Shown here piece by piece: positions 26,447-35,149 of a DNA stretch of 64,000 nucleotides (position 1 is the stretch's first letter; every line of letters starts with the position of its first letter). The stretch is from Pseudomonas sp. S35 (GTDB lineage Bacteria > Pseudomonadota > Gammaproteobacteria > Pseudomonadales > Pseudomonadaceae): positions 434,001-498,000 of the forward strand of contig NZ_CP019431.1 in NCBI RefSeq assembly GCF_009866765.1, given 5' to 3'. Both the position numbers and the translations under genes were made by a program. The notes beneath the pieces were generated by a model that was not told the origin of the DNA, made no database searches, and worked only from the letters and a program-made list of their open reading frames with translations.

Positions 26447-27242
26447 CCAGCTGTTGAAAAAGGCGTCCCTCGCGGGCGCCTTTTTTGTGCCTGGGATTTG
26501 GCTGTCGGCCGCCCAGGCGCAGGTTTTTTGCCCGGCGCCGGCGTCCGTGGTCCAGGTTGAGGTGCAGCGCGTGGTCGATGGCGACACGGTGCGCCTCAAG
26601 GATGGCCGCAGTGTGCGCATGATCGGTCTCAATGCGCCGGAAACCGGCAAGAAGGGGCGCACTGACGAACCTTTTGCGGTTGCTGCGCGCCAGCGCTTGC
26701 AGGCGTTGGTGGGGGCCAGTCACGGGCGTGTCGGTTTGGTGCCGGGCCGTGAGGGCAAGGACCATTACGGCCGTACCCTGGCTCATCTCTATGGCGCCAA
26801 TGGCGAGAACCTGGAGGCGCAGTTGCTGGCTGACGGCCTGGGATTCCAGGTGGGCGTGGCGCCCAATGTTGATCTGGTGGCTTGTCAGCAGGCAGCTGAA
26901 AACAGTGCCCGTGCAGCGCGGCTGGGGCTGTGGCGGCAATCTCCGGTGCTGCCAGTGGCGCAGCTCAAGCAATCCGGCTTCGCGCTGGTCAGCGGCCGGG
27001 TGAGCAAGATCGAGCGCAATCGTGGCGGCATCTGGATCGAATTGCACGGCTCACTGGTATTACGCATTGCACCCGATCTGGCCCGCCAGTTCGACAGTGG
27101 CGTGCTCAATGGTCTGCAAGGCAAGACAATCGAGGCGCGGGGCTGGGTGCAGGATCGTTCGAAACGCGGCGGGTTAAAAAATGCCCAGGCGCGCTGGCTA
27201 CTGCCATTGACCGATCCCGCAATGCTTAAATCGATGGATTGA
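26436..27242 (+). CDS. Secreted thermonuclease-like protein (SNase fold)
   Basis: Protein of 268 residues with a signal peptide (about 1-29, GIWLSAAQA). The staphylococcal nuclease domain (about 38-165) has its markers: RVVDGDTVRLKDG, VRMIGLNAPETG, DHYGRTLAHLY and LLADGLGF. The C-terminal about 90 residues (SGFALVSGRVSKIER...) look like an OB-like or DUF-type extension. A calcium-dependent extracellular or periplasmic nuclease is likely, but activity cannot be read with certainty. The start ATG is 14 bases after the rpmE stop and has a weak ribosome site. A terminator-like hairpin with six T lies inside the signal-peptide codons (26462-26486). Confidence 0.85.
   Translation: MGFCQLLKKASLAGAFFVPGIWLSAAQAQVFCPAPASVVQVEVQRVVDGDTVRLKDGRSVRMIGLNAPETGKKGRTDEPFAVAARQRLQALVGASHGRVGLVPGREGKDHYGRTLAHLYGANGENLEAQLLADGLGFQVGVAPNVDLVACQQAAENSARAARLGLWRQSPVLPVAQLKQSGFALVSGRVSKIERNRGGIWIELHGSLVLRIAPDLARQFDSGVLNGLQGKTIEARGWVQDRSKRGGLKNAQARWLLPLTDPAMLKSMD
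26462..26486 (+). terminator. rpmE terminator-like hairpin inside the nuclease coding start
   Basis: GGCG / CGCC stem with extra pairing around CCTCGCGGG, followed by TTTTTT. As RNA this is a convincing intrinsic terminator for rpmE, yet it lies in codons 9-17 of the nuclease gene, so it may attenuate read-through into that gene. Confidence 0.6.
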
Positions 27243-27423
27243 GAAAATATTGTAGACATTTTTCAAGTGGATTGTGAACAGTGCAGCCCTTGTATCCCGT
27301 GGCTTTAGACTAAAGTACGTCGCTCCTGGCCCTTGACACCTGTGACTGACCAGTCTTGTAGGGGCTTTACGACACGAGTATCCTCGGCGGTCCGTCGACC
27401 AACAGTAAAAGCGGAATGCCGAT

Positions 27424-28692
27424 ATGTCTGATTTGAAAACTGCCGCTCTCGAATATCATGCCCATCCTCGTCCAGGAAAGCTGAGTGTAGAGCTCACCAA
27501 AGCCACTGCCACCGCCCGCGACCTGTCGCTGGCCTACAGCCCTGGCGTGGCCGAGCCTGTACGTGAAATCGCGCGTGACCCTGAGCTGGCGTACAAGTAC
27601 ACCGGCAAGGGCAACCTGGTTGCAGTGATTTCCGATGGCACCGCGATTCTCGGCCTGGGCAACCTTGGCCCATTGGCTTCCAAGCCAGTGATGGAAGGCA
27701 AGGGCGTGCTGTTCAAGCGCTTCGCCGGTATCGACGTGTTCGACATCGAAGTCGACTCCGAAAGCCCGCAGGCCTTCATCGACACCGTCAAGCGCATCTC
27801 CATCACCTTCGGTGGCATCAACCTGGAAGACATCAAGGCACCTGAGTGCTTCGAGATCGAAAAGGCCCTGATCGAGCAGTGCGACATTCCGGTATTCCAC
27901 GATGACCAGCACGGCACCGCGATCGTTACCGCGGCCGGCATGATCAACGCCCTGGAAATCGCTGGCAAGACCCTGTCCGACGCCAAGATCGTCTGCCTGG
28001 GCGCCGGCGCTGCGGCCATCTCCTGCATGAAGCTGATCGTGAGCATGGGCGCCAAGCTGGAAAACATCTACATGGTCGACAGCAAGGGCGTGATCCAGTC
28101 CGAGCGTACCGACCTGAACCAGTACAAGGCGATGTTTGCCCACCCGTCCTCCAAGCGCACCCTGGCTGACGCCCTTGACGGTGCAGACGTGTTCGTCGGC
28201 CTGTCGGGCCCGAACCTGCTGAGCGCTGAAGGCCTGAAGTCCATGGCGGCCAACCCGATCGTGTTTGCCTGCTCCAACCCGGACCCAGAGATCTCGCCAG
28301 AGCTGGCTCACGCCACGCGCAACGACGTGATCATGGCCACCGGCCGTTCGGACTACCCGAACCAGGTCAACAACGTACTGGGCTTCCCGTTCATCTTCCG
28401 TGGTGCCCTGGACGTTCGCGCCAAGCGCATCAACGAAGAGATGAAAGTGGCTGCCGCCAACGCCCTGCGTGAACTGGCCAAGCTGCCGGTGCCTCAGGAT
28501 GTGTGCGACGCCTACGGTGGTGCCCCGCTGGCATTCGGTCGTGAGTACATCATCCCGAAACCAATGGACAAGCGCCTGATCACCCTGATCTCCGATGCCG
28601 TGGCCAAAGCCGCCATCGAGACCGGCGTAGCCACCCTGCCGTATCCGAAGAACTACCCGCTGCAAAGCGTGGATGATGTGTTCAACGGCTAA
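27424..28692 (+). CDS. NAD(P)-dependent malic enzyme, short form
   Basis: Protein of 422 residues converting malate to pyruvate and CO2 with NAD(P) reduction. Malic enzyme N-terminal domain (1-160) has YSPGVAEPVREIARDP; the catalytic stretch includes FHDDQHGTAIV; the C-terminal NAD-binding domain has VCLGAGAAAISCMKL. It stops before the phosphotransacetylase-like domain of long MaeB enzymes, so it is the short form. Start MSDLKTAALEYHAHP. A strong intrinsic terminator follows. NADP versus NAD preference is not clear from sequence. Confidence 0.93.
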   Translation: MSDLKTAALEYHAHPRPGKLSVELTKATATARDLSLAYSPGVAEPVREIARDPELAYKYTGKGNLVAVISDGTAILGLGNLGPLASKPVMEGKGVLFKRFAGIDVFDIEVDSESPQAFIDTVKRISITFGGINLEDIKAPECFEIEKALIEQCDIPVFHDDQHGTAIVTAAGMINALEIAGKTLSDAKIVCLGAGAAAISCMKLIVSMGAKLENIYMVDSKGVIQSERTDLNQYKAMFAHPSSKRTLADALDGADVFVGLSGPNLLSAEGLKSMAANPIVFACSNPDPEISPELAHATRNDVIMATGRSDYPNQVNNVLGFPFIFRGALDVRAKRINEEMKVAAANALRELAKLPVPQDVCDAYGGAPLAFGREYIIPKPMDKRLITLISDAVAKAAIETGVATLPYPKNYPLQSVDDVFNG

Positions 28693-28711
28693 GCCGTCGT
28701 AGCGCACCAAC

Positions 28712-28745
28712 AAAAAGCCCCGGCTCTCGCGAGTCGGGGCTTTTT
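28712..28745. terminator. Bidirectional-looking intrinsic terminator after malic enzyme
   Basis: AAAAAGCCCCGGCTCT / AGTCGGGGCTTTTT stem with five T after and five A before, lying 20 bases after the malic enzyme stop. The mirrored A/T runs would let it act in both directions, toward the convergent PBP1A gene as well. Confidence 0.9.
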
Positions 28746-28782
28746 GCTGTGTGGCTATAAAACCCACGGCGTGCGCAGAACC

Positions 28783-28871
28783 AAATGTGGGAGGGGGCGT
28801 GATAGCGGTGTGTCAGCCACCCAATGAGTGAACTGATCCCCTGCCATCGGGGGCAAGCCCGCTCCCACATT
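28783..28871. repeat. REPIN with damaged left arm between malic enzyme and PBP1A
   Basis: The right arm GGGGGCAAGCCCGCTCCCACATT is normal. The left arm begins AATGTGGGAGGGGGC but then reads GTGATAGC, having lost the TTGCCCCC half. It resembles a REPIN with a short internal deletion. It lies between two convergent genes. Confidence 0.75.
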
Positions 28872-28897
28872 GGATCTGTGTTCAAGCACAGACTCCG

Positions 28898-31360
28898 TTA
28901 GAACAGATCGATCGGCGCCGCCTCATCTGCCGGTAGCGGGCTGCCCGGTGCAACGCCATTGCCCAGTTCATTGACCGACGGCGGCGTGTCTTCGCTCTTG
29001 AACAGCTCGAAGTACGCGTTTGGCGTGCTTGGCGATGCCGCACGGCCACTCACCGGGTCGATGCGCAGGCTGAGAATGCCTTCCGGCTCCGGCTGGGTAT
29101 GCACCGGCTTGTCCTTCAAGGCCGCGCCCATGTAACTCATCCAGATCGGCAGCGCGACCGTGCCACCGAATTCGCGACGACCGAGGCTTTCCGGCTGGTC
29201 GTAGCCAGTCCACACGGTGGTCACGTAGTCAGCGTTATAGCCGGAGAACCAGGCATCCTTGGACTCGTTGGTGGTGCCGGTCTTGCCAGCGATGTCTGCA
29301 CGACCCAGGGCCAGTGCGCGACGGCCGGTGCCTTTCTTGATCACGTCTTCAAGGATGCTGTTGAGGATATAGGTGGTACGGCCATCCACAATGCGCTCGG
29401 CCACGGCGGGTGCTTGTGGTTCAGGTGCAGCAGCATTGGCGGCGGGCACAGCGCCAGGGGTTGGTTCGATGGTGATGCCGCCGTTGCTCGGTGCTGCCAG
29501 GCCGTCGGTGGCTGCCACGCCATTGACCACATCACCCGGTACCCGTGGAGGGTTGGCGGTGAACAGGGTGTCGCCATTACGGCTTTCGATCTTGTCGATC
29601 AGGTACGGCGTGATCTTGTAGCCGCCGTTGGCAAACGTGCTCCAGCCGGTAGCGATTTCCATCGGCGTGAGGGTCGCGGTGCCGAGCGCCAGCGACAGGT
29701 TCGGCGGCAGGTCCGACTTGTTGAAGCCAAAGCGCGTGATGTAGTCGATGGTCTTGCCTACGCCCATCGCTTGCAGCAAGCGGATCGAGACCAGGTTGCG
29801 CGACTTGTACAGCGCCTCGCGAATGCGGATCGGACCGAGGAACGTGTTGGTGTCGTTTTTCGGGCGCCAGACCTTGTCCAGGTACTCGTCGACAAACACG
29901 ATCGGCGCATCGTTGACCAGGCTGGCGGCGGTGTAGCCGTTATCCAGTGCGGCGCTGTAGATGAACGGCTTGAAGCTCGAGCCGGGCTGACGCTTGGCCT
30001 GGGTGGCGCGGTTGTAGTTGCTCTGCTCGAAGGCGAAGCCGCCCACCAGGGCGCGGATCGCACCGTTCTGCGGGTCCAGGGATACCAGGGCGCCCTGGGC
30101 CAGCGGCACCTGGCTGAATTTCAGGCTGTCGTCTTTCTGGCGTTGCACGCGGATCAGGTCGCCCACTTGCGCGACGTCCGACGGCTGCTTGGGCATCGGG
30201 CCCATGCTGTTGGTGTTCAGGAAGGGGCGCGCCCACTTCATGCTGTCCCAGGCGACGTGGGCTTCACCGGTGCGGGTCAATACCTGCACACCGTCCTTCT
30301 TCACCTGGGTGACGATGGCCGGCTCAAGGCCGCTGATCGCGCGCTGTTTGCCCAGTTCGGTGGTCCAGGCGCTCAGGGTTTTGCCCGGCAGGCGCGATTC
30401 AGGGCCGCGATAGCCGTGGCGCTGGTCATACGTGATCAGGCCGGAATGGACCGCGTCGTTGGCCATTTCCTGAGTGTCGCTCGGTACTGTCGTGGTCACG
30501 CGAAAGCCTTCGGTGTAGGCCTCGCTGCCATATCGACCGACCATCTCGGCGCGTGCCATTTCGGCGATATACGGCGCATTCACTTCTGGCGTCGGTACGT
30601 GGTAGCTGGCGTTCAACGGCTCGGCCACTGCGCTTTCATAGGCGGCCTGGTCGATCTTGCCCAGCTTGTACATGCGGCCCAGGATCCAGTCGCGGCGCTC
30701 TTTGCTGCGCGCCGGGTTGGCCAAGGGGTTGAAGCGTGAAGGGGCCTTGGGCAGGCCGGCAATCATTGCCATCTGTGCCAGGCTGGCGTCGCGAATGGAC
30801 TTGCCGTAGTACACCTGGGACGCTGCCTCGATCCCGTAGGCGCGGTTGCCCAGGTAGATCTTGTTGACGTAGAGCTCAAGGATCTCGTCCTTGGTCAGCT
30901 GGCGTTCGATCTGCAGGGCGAGCAGGATTTCGGTGGCTTTACGCGAAAAACTGCGCTCGCTGGTGAGGAAGAAGTTCTTCGCCACCTGCATGGTGATGGT
31001 GCTGCCACCGGATTGAATGTGTCCGCTTTTTACCAATTGCGTCGCGGCGCGCACCAGGCTGCTGGGGTCGACGCCGTAGTGGTTGGCGAAATTATCGTCT
31101 TCGGCCGACAGCAGGGCGCTGATGAAATTGGGTGGAATATCGGCAAAACGGATCGGCGTACGGCGCATTTCGCCGAACTCCGCGATCAGTTTTTCATCGC
31201 TGCTGTAGACCCGCAAAGGAATCTGCAACTGGATACTTCTGAGAGCCTCTACGGAGGGCAAACCCGGACTAAGGTAGAGGTAGGCCCCGCTGAGTACGAG
31301 CATCAGCCCGCAGACGATCGCGACAATGGAGTACCCGAAAAACTTCAGCAGACGAATCAA
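28898..31360 (-). CDS. mrcA: Penicillin-binding protein 1A
   Basis: Bifunctional class A PBP of 820 residues (also called ponA) that polymerises and cross-links peptidoglycan in the periplasm. It has an N-terminal signal-anchor (about 8-32), the GT51 glycosyltransferase domain with catalytic EDDNF and GGSTITMQVAKN, and a transpeptidase domain with PGSSFKPFIY (SxxK), KSRNLVSIRL (SxN) and AGKTGTTNES (KTG). A Pro/Ala-rich insertion and tail follow. It is divergent from pilM, the standard Pseudomonas arrangement. Confidence 0.96.
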   Translation of the reverse strand: MIRLLKFFGYSIVAIVCGLMLVLSGAYLYLSPGLPSVEALRSIQLQIPLRVYSSDEKLIAEFGEMRRTPIRFADIPPNFISALLSAEDDNFANHYGVDPSSLVRAATQLVKSGHIQSGGSTITMQVAKNFFLTSERSFSRKATEILLALQIERQLTKDEILELYVNKIYLGNRAYGIEAASQVYYGKSIRDASLAQMAMIAGLPKAPSRFNPLANPARSKERRDWILGRMYKLGKIDQAAYESAVAEPLNASYHVPTPEVNAPYIAEMARAEMVGRYGSEAYTEGFRVTTTVPSDTQEMANDAVHSGLITYDQRHGYRGPESRLPGKTLSAWTTELGKQRAISGLEPAIVTQVKKDGVQVLTRTGEAHVAWDSMKWARPFLNTNSMGPMPKQPSDVAQVGDLIRVQRQKDDSLKFSQVPLAQGALVSLDPQNGAIRALVGGFAFEQSNYNRATQAKRQPGSSFKPFIYSAALDNGYTAASLVNDAPIVFVDEYLDKVWRPKNDTNTFLGPIRIREALYKSRNLVSIRLLQAMGVGKTIDYITRFGFNKSDLPPNLSLALGTATLTPMEIATGWSTFANGGYKITPYLIDKIESRNGDTLFTANPPRVPGDVVNGVAATDGLAAPSNGGITIEPTPGAVPAANAAAPEPQAPAVAERIVDGRTTYILNSILEDVIKKGTGRRALALGRADIAGKTGTTNESKDAWFSGYNADYVTTVWTGYDQPESLGRREFGGTVALPIWMSYMGAALKDKPVHTQPEPEGILSLRIDPVSGRAASPSTPNAYFELFKSEDTPPSVNELGNGVAPGSPLPADEAAPIDLF

Positions 31361-31448
31361 GGCTTTTGGATTTCCAGAGAAAAGAATGGGTTACGCGTCG
31401 GGGCATGCATGGCAAACGATGGATCAACCCGAGCTGCAGATAAAAAGC

Positions 31449-31483
31449 GGGGAAAAACGCTGGGCATTAAAGCATTTTTCCCC
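31449..31483. repeat. Inverted repeat in the PBP1A/pilM divergent intergenic region
   Basis: Arms GGGGAAAAACGC (31449-31460) and GCATTTTTCCCC (31472-31483) match at 11 of 12 positions around an 11-base loop. It lies between the divergent mrcA and pilM promoters. Possible regulator site or short structured leader; no named factor fits. Confidence 0.45.
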
Positions 31484-31578
31484 TTGGGGCGTCATTCGCG
31501 GCTCTTTAACAAGGCGACCGAATGCAGGGTGCACAACAGCAATCAGGCGGTATGACAGGCAAAGTTTTAGGGAGTTTT

Positions 31579-32232
31579 ATGAGAAAGGGATTTTTCAGGC
31601 GAAAAGTCGACGCCTTGCTGGGTATCGACATCAATGACACGGCAATCAAGGTGGTCGAGCTGGGTCGTTCAACCGCCGGTTACAGCGTTCAGGCCTATGC
31701 CACGCACGAGCTGCCGCCCCATGCGGTCGTCGATGGCACGCTACAGGATCTCGAAGGCGTAGGGCATGCACTGCGGGTGGCGGTGGCTCGGCTGCTGACC
31801 TCGGCGCGTGGTGCAGCGGTGGCGGTATCAGGGCCTTCGGTCATCGCACGGCTGGTGGAGCTGGACGCCGGGCTCACCGACGACGAGATGACATGGATGA
31901 TCCAGATGGAGGCCGAGCAGTACATTCCTTATCCGCTGGATGAGATGGCCATCGACTTTCAGGTGCAGGGGCCCTCGGCGCGCAACCCGGGGCGCGTGGA
32001 GGTACTGCTGGTGGCCTGCCTGAGGGAACATGTGGAAGCCCGCGAGGCGGTTTTGGCCCTGGCCGGGCTGGTGCCGCAGGTGGTCGACGTTGAAGCGTTT
32101 GCATTGGCGCGCGCTAGCCGTCAGGATTTCGCCAGCTTCACGCCGGGCCATCGAGTCGATGGTGCACAATGGGTCGTGGATGCCCAAGGGATGGGAGTTG
32201 CCTGCGGGCTGGCCCTGAGGAGTTTCGCTTGA
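31579..32232 (+). CDS. pilM: PilM-like pilus assembly protein, internally shortened
   Basis: Actin-like cytoplasmic protein of the type IV pilus inner-membrane complex, only 217 residues where PilM is normally about 350. The N-terminal two thirds are good PilM: LLGIDINDTAIKVVELGRS, then EAEQYIPYPLDEMAIDF and VVDVEAFALARAS (residue 180). After about 25 unrelated-looking residues the frame rejoins the normal PilM end VACGLALRSF. The missing 120-140 residues include the second domain with its nucleotide-binding motifs. No frameshift is needed. ATG at 31579 has AGGGAG 5-6 bases before. pilN overlaps its stop. Confidence 0.88.
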   Translation: MRKGFFRRKVDALLGIDINDTAIKVVELGRSTAGYSVQAYATHELPPHAVVDGTLQDLEGVGHALRVAVARLLTSARGAAVAVSGPSVIARLVELDAGLTDDEMTWMIQMEAEQYIPYPLDEMAIDFQVQGPSARNPGRVEVLLVACLREHVEAREAVLALAGLVPQVVDVEAFALARASRQDFASFTPGHRVDGAQWVVDAQGMGVACGLALRSFA

Positions 32233-32783
32233 AGACACGAATCAATCTTTTGCCTTGGCGCCAGGCGCTGGCAGAGCGGCGACGCAAATATTTCCTCGCG
32301 TTTCTGCTGGCGTTCGCCTGCGTGGCGCTGGCGGCCGTGTGGCTGGCGGACCAAGTGATCGACCAGGCCATCGATCGCCAAGTGACGCGCAATAACCACC
32401 TGGGCAAGGAAATTGCCCTTCAGGACTCCAGCATCAAGACCATCGACGACCTGCAAGAGCAAAGCCAGCAATTGGCCGAGCGCATGAAGGTCGTGCAGGA
32501 CCTGCACGAAGGTCGCTCCTCCAGCGCCCAGTTGTTGGACCAGTTGGCGCGAGCGGTACCTGAGGGGGTGCATCTGCATGAAGTGGTGGCCAAAGGCGAC
32601 ACGGTGAGTATCAGCGGCAGTGCTGAATCCAGCCAGGACATCGCGCAACTGATGCGCCGCCTGGAAGCGTCTGAAGGCGCCCACGCTACCCGGCTGCAGC
32701 ATGTGCGAACCGAAGGCGCGCACGGCGCCAATGAGTTTCAATTGATGGTGCGCCAGGGAGAGTCCTCCGAGGCCCAGCCGTGA
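32229..32783 (+). CDS. pilN: PilN pilus assembly protein, TTG start
   Basis: Protein of 184 residues: cytoplasmic N-terminus with the PilM-docking motif INLLPWR (residues 5-11), one transmembrane helix (about 22-45), a periplasmic coiled coil and a ferredoxin-like domain (about 100-184). The TTG at 32229 overlaps the pilM stop (TTGA) and follows GAGGAG by 6-8 bases. An open frame from 32169 overlaps pilM and lacks support. The intact INLLPWR motif means docking to shortened PilM could persist. PilN pairs with PilO in the alignment complex. Confidence 0.9.
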   Translation: MKTRINLLPWRQALAERRRKYFLAFLLAFACVALAAVWLADQVIDQAIDRQVTRNNHLGKEIALQDSSIKTIDDLQEQSQQLAERMKVVQDLHEGRSSSAQLLDQLARAVPEGVHLHEVVAKGDTVSISGSAESSQDIAQLMRRLEASEGAHATRLQHVRTEGAHGANEFQLMVRQGESSEAQP

Positions 32784-33751
32784 GCCTGCCCAGGCTCGAT
32801 TTCTGCGCACTGACCCACAACGCCGCAAAATGGCCCCTGCTAGCTAAGACCGTGCTGGGGTGCGCCCTGGCTGGCTTGGTGCTGATGGTGGGCGACCTTG
32901 TGTGCTTGAGCCTGTCGCGGGAGCGATTGAGTCAGGTCGAAGCGCAGGAGCAGGTTCTGCAGCAGCAGCTAGCGGCAAAAACCGCCTCGGCTGCTGAGCT
33001 CGAGAGGCGGATTCAGCAGTTCCAGCAGTTGCAAGCAAGTGCCAGCGGGTTTCTGCGGCAGTTGCCAGGCGCCTCAGAGATGCCCGGCCTGCTGGAGGAT
33101 ATCGCTCGGTTGGCATTGGCCAATGGCTTGGTGGTCGAGAGCGTCACCCCTTTGGATGAGCTGCCTGGCCCGCACTATGTGGAGCAGCCCTTGCAGCTCG
33201 GCGTCACCGGGGTTTATCACGATCTCGCGAGGTTTGTGAGCGACCTGGGCGGTCTTTGGCGAATCACTACGGTGCACGATGTCGCCCTGCAGCGCGATGG
33301 CGAACTGCTTCGGCTTGATCTGCTGGCCAAGACCTATTGGTTGGCGCGGCCAGGGGAGTTGCGGGGGGAGCCTGTGGTGCGCGGGCGCTCCTTTGTCTAC
33401 GACGCCACCGCGCTGCGTGATCCGTTCAAGCCGCTGGCCTTGCAAGTCGATCACGTGCCTGGGCAGGTTGCCCTGGCGCCAGACCCTGCTCGACCGCGAG
33501 GGGGGCTGGAAGGTCTCGCCTTGGACCAGTTCGAAATGGTCGGCACACTGTCCCGTGGCGCACAGACCTTCGCATTGCTGCGGGCCGCATCAACGGTCTA
33601 CCGCCTGGCGGTCGGCGATTACCTGGGGCCGGACCACGGTCGGGTGATTGCCATTCATGATGACCGGATCGAACTGGTCGAGTTGTTTCCCGATGAACAG
33701 GGCGCATGGTTGGAGCGTCCGCGAACCCTCGTGTTAAACGTCAACTCATAA
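32780..33751 (+). CDS. PilO-PilP fusion protein of the pilus alignment complex
   Basis: One continuous frame of 323 residues covers two normally separate genes. Residues 1-190 are PilO: transmembrane helix (about 21-44), coiled coil (46-90), and a periplasmic ferredoxin-like domain ending LLAKTYWL. Residues about 206-323 are PilP: YDATALRDPFKPL, EMVGTLSRGAQTFALLRA, VYRLAVGDYLGPDHGRV and LELVELFPDEQGAWLERP. The PilP lipobox and its lipid anchor are gone; the PilO helix would anchor both. Start GTG overlaps the pilN stop (GTGA). pilQ follows 11 bases later. Confidence 0.88.
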   Translation: MSLPRLDFCALTHNAAKWPLLAKTVLGCALAGLVLMVGDLVCLSLSRERLSQVEAQEQVLQQQLAAKTASAAELERRIQQFQQLQASASGFLRQLPGASEMPGLLEDIARLALANGLVVESVTPLDELPGPHYVEQPLQLGVTGVYHDLARFVSDLGGLWRITTVHDVALQRDGELLRLDLLAKTYWLARPGELRGEPVVRGRSFVYDATALRDPFKPLALQVDHVPGQVALAPDPARPRGGLEGLALDQFEMVGTLSRGAQTFALLRAASTVYRLAVGDYLGPDHGRVIAIHDDRIELVELFPDEQGAWLERPRTLVLNVNS

Positions 33752-33762
33752 CGGAATAAAAC

Positions 33763-35145
33763 ATGAAATGGACTTTCTCGTCCTTCGGTGTGGCGCTATG
33801 GATAGCGTTCACGGCGCCGATGGCTGCTGCCCTGCCCAATCGTATGGATCTGATCCCGTTACAACCCCCTGGTAATGCGGTTTCGAAGACTTACACCGGC
33901 GACACGCTCAACCTCAACTTCCAGAACATCGAACTGCGGGCGGTATTGCAGCAGATCGCCGACGTAGCGGGCCTCAACCTGGTGGCCAGCGACGATGTGC
34001 AAGGCTCCATCACGCTGCGGCTCAAGGACGTGCCCTGGGACCAGGCGCTGGACCTGGTCCTGCAAACCAAGGGGCTGGATAAGCGCGTAAGGGCCGGGGT
34101 CTTGCTGGTGGCACCCGCGGAGGAATTGGCCGCGCGCGAACTGCTGAACCTGGAGTCGCGCAAGCAAATGGCCGATCTCGCACCGTTGCGCCGGGAATTG
34201 CTGCAGGTCAATTACGCCAAGGCGGCGGACCTGGCCAAGCTGTTCCAGTCGGTGAGCGGCCTGGAAGGCACGACCGATGAGCGGGGCTCGGTGGCGGTGG
34301 ATGACCGCACCAATAATATCATTGCCTACCAGACCGTCGAACGGCTTGAAGAGCTGCGGCGAATCGTGGCACAACTGGATATCCCTGTGCGCCAAGTGAT
34401 GATCGAGGCGCGTATTGTCGAGGCCAATGTCGACTACGACAAAAGCCTGGGAGCACGCTGGGGAGGGCGGCTTCATCGCGGCAACTGGAGCGCTGGCGGT
34501 ATCAACAAACCCTTGCCCGAAGGTGTGGAGCCGCCGGAAGCTCCGCCGAGCTCGCCGTTTGTAGATATGGGGGCGCTCACCGCGACTTCGGGCCTGGGGA
34601 TCGCCTACATCACCGATAACCTGCTGCTCGACCTGGAACTGAACGCCATGGAGAAAACCGGCAACGGTGAAATCGTCTCGCAGCCCAAAGTCGTCACCGC
34701 CGACAAGGAGACCGCGCGCATCCTCAAGGGCACCGAGATCCCGTACCAGGAATCGAGCTCTAGCGGTGCCACCTCGGTTTCGTTCAAGGAGGCTTCCCTA
34801 TCGCTGGAAGTCACCCCGCAGATCACTCCCGACGACCGCGTGATCATGGAGGTGAAAGTCACCAAGGATGAGCCCGACTACCTCAACAAACTCAACGACG
34901 TACCGCCGATCAAGAAAAACGAGGTCAACGCCAAGGTGTTGGTCAAGGATGGCGAGACCATCGTGATTGGCGGGGTTTTTTCCAATACCCAAAGCAAAGT
35001 GGTAGATAAAGTGCCATTTTTGGGCGATGTGCCGTATCTTGGCCGCCTTTTCCGGCGCGATGTGCTGGCAGAGAAAAAATCCGAGCTGCTGGTATTCCTG
35101 ACTCCGCGTATTATGAATAACCAGGCGATTGCTGTGAGTCGTTGA
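33763..35145 (+). CDS. pilQ: PilQ-like secretin, short form
   Basis: Outer-membrane secretin of 460 residues with signal peptide (about 1-23). It has an STN/N0-like domain (about 45-115, [23 protein letters not shown]), an N1-type domain (about 135-210, [16 protein letters not shown]) and the secretin core (about 215-455) ending LGRLFRRDV ... [11 protein letters not shown]. The amidase N-terminal (AMIN) peptidoglycan-binding domains of full PilQ (about 700 residues in P. aeruginosa) are absent. Position after pilMNOP and before aroK is conserved. It should form a pore but may lack septum or wall anchoring. Confidence 0.9.
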   Translation: MKWTFSSFGVALWIAFTAPMAAALPNRMDLIPLQPPGNAVSKTYTGDTLNLNFQNIELRAVLQQIADVAGLNLVASDDVQGSITLRLKDVPWDQALDLVLQTKGLDKRVRAGVLLVAPAEELAARELLNLESRKQMADLAPLRRELLQVNYAKAADLAKLFQSVSGLEGTTDERGSVAVDDRTNNIIAYQTVERLEELRRIVAQLDIPVRQVMIEARIVEANVDYDKSLGARWGGRLHRGNWSAGGINKPLPEGVEPPEAPPSSPFVDMGALTATSGLGIAYITDNLLLDLELNAMEKTGNGEIVSQPKVVTADKETARILKGTEIPYQESSSSGATSVSFKEASLSLEVTPQITPDDRVIMEVKVTKDEPDYLNKLNDVPPIKKNEVNAKVLVKDGETIVIGGVFSNTQSKVVDKVPFLGDVPYLGRLFRRDVLAEKKSELLVFLTPRIMNNQAIAVSR

Positions 35146-35149
35146 TTCT

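Noticed and set aside
31579..32232. pilM as a frameshifted pseudogene
   Set aside because: The missing middle of PilM was not found in other frames, and the normal C-terminus is in the same frame; an in-frame deletion explains it better.
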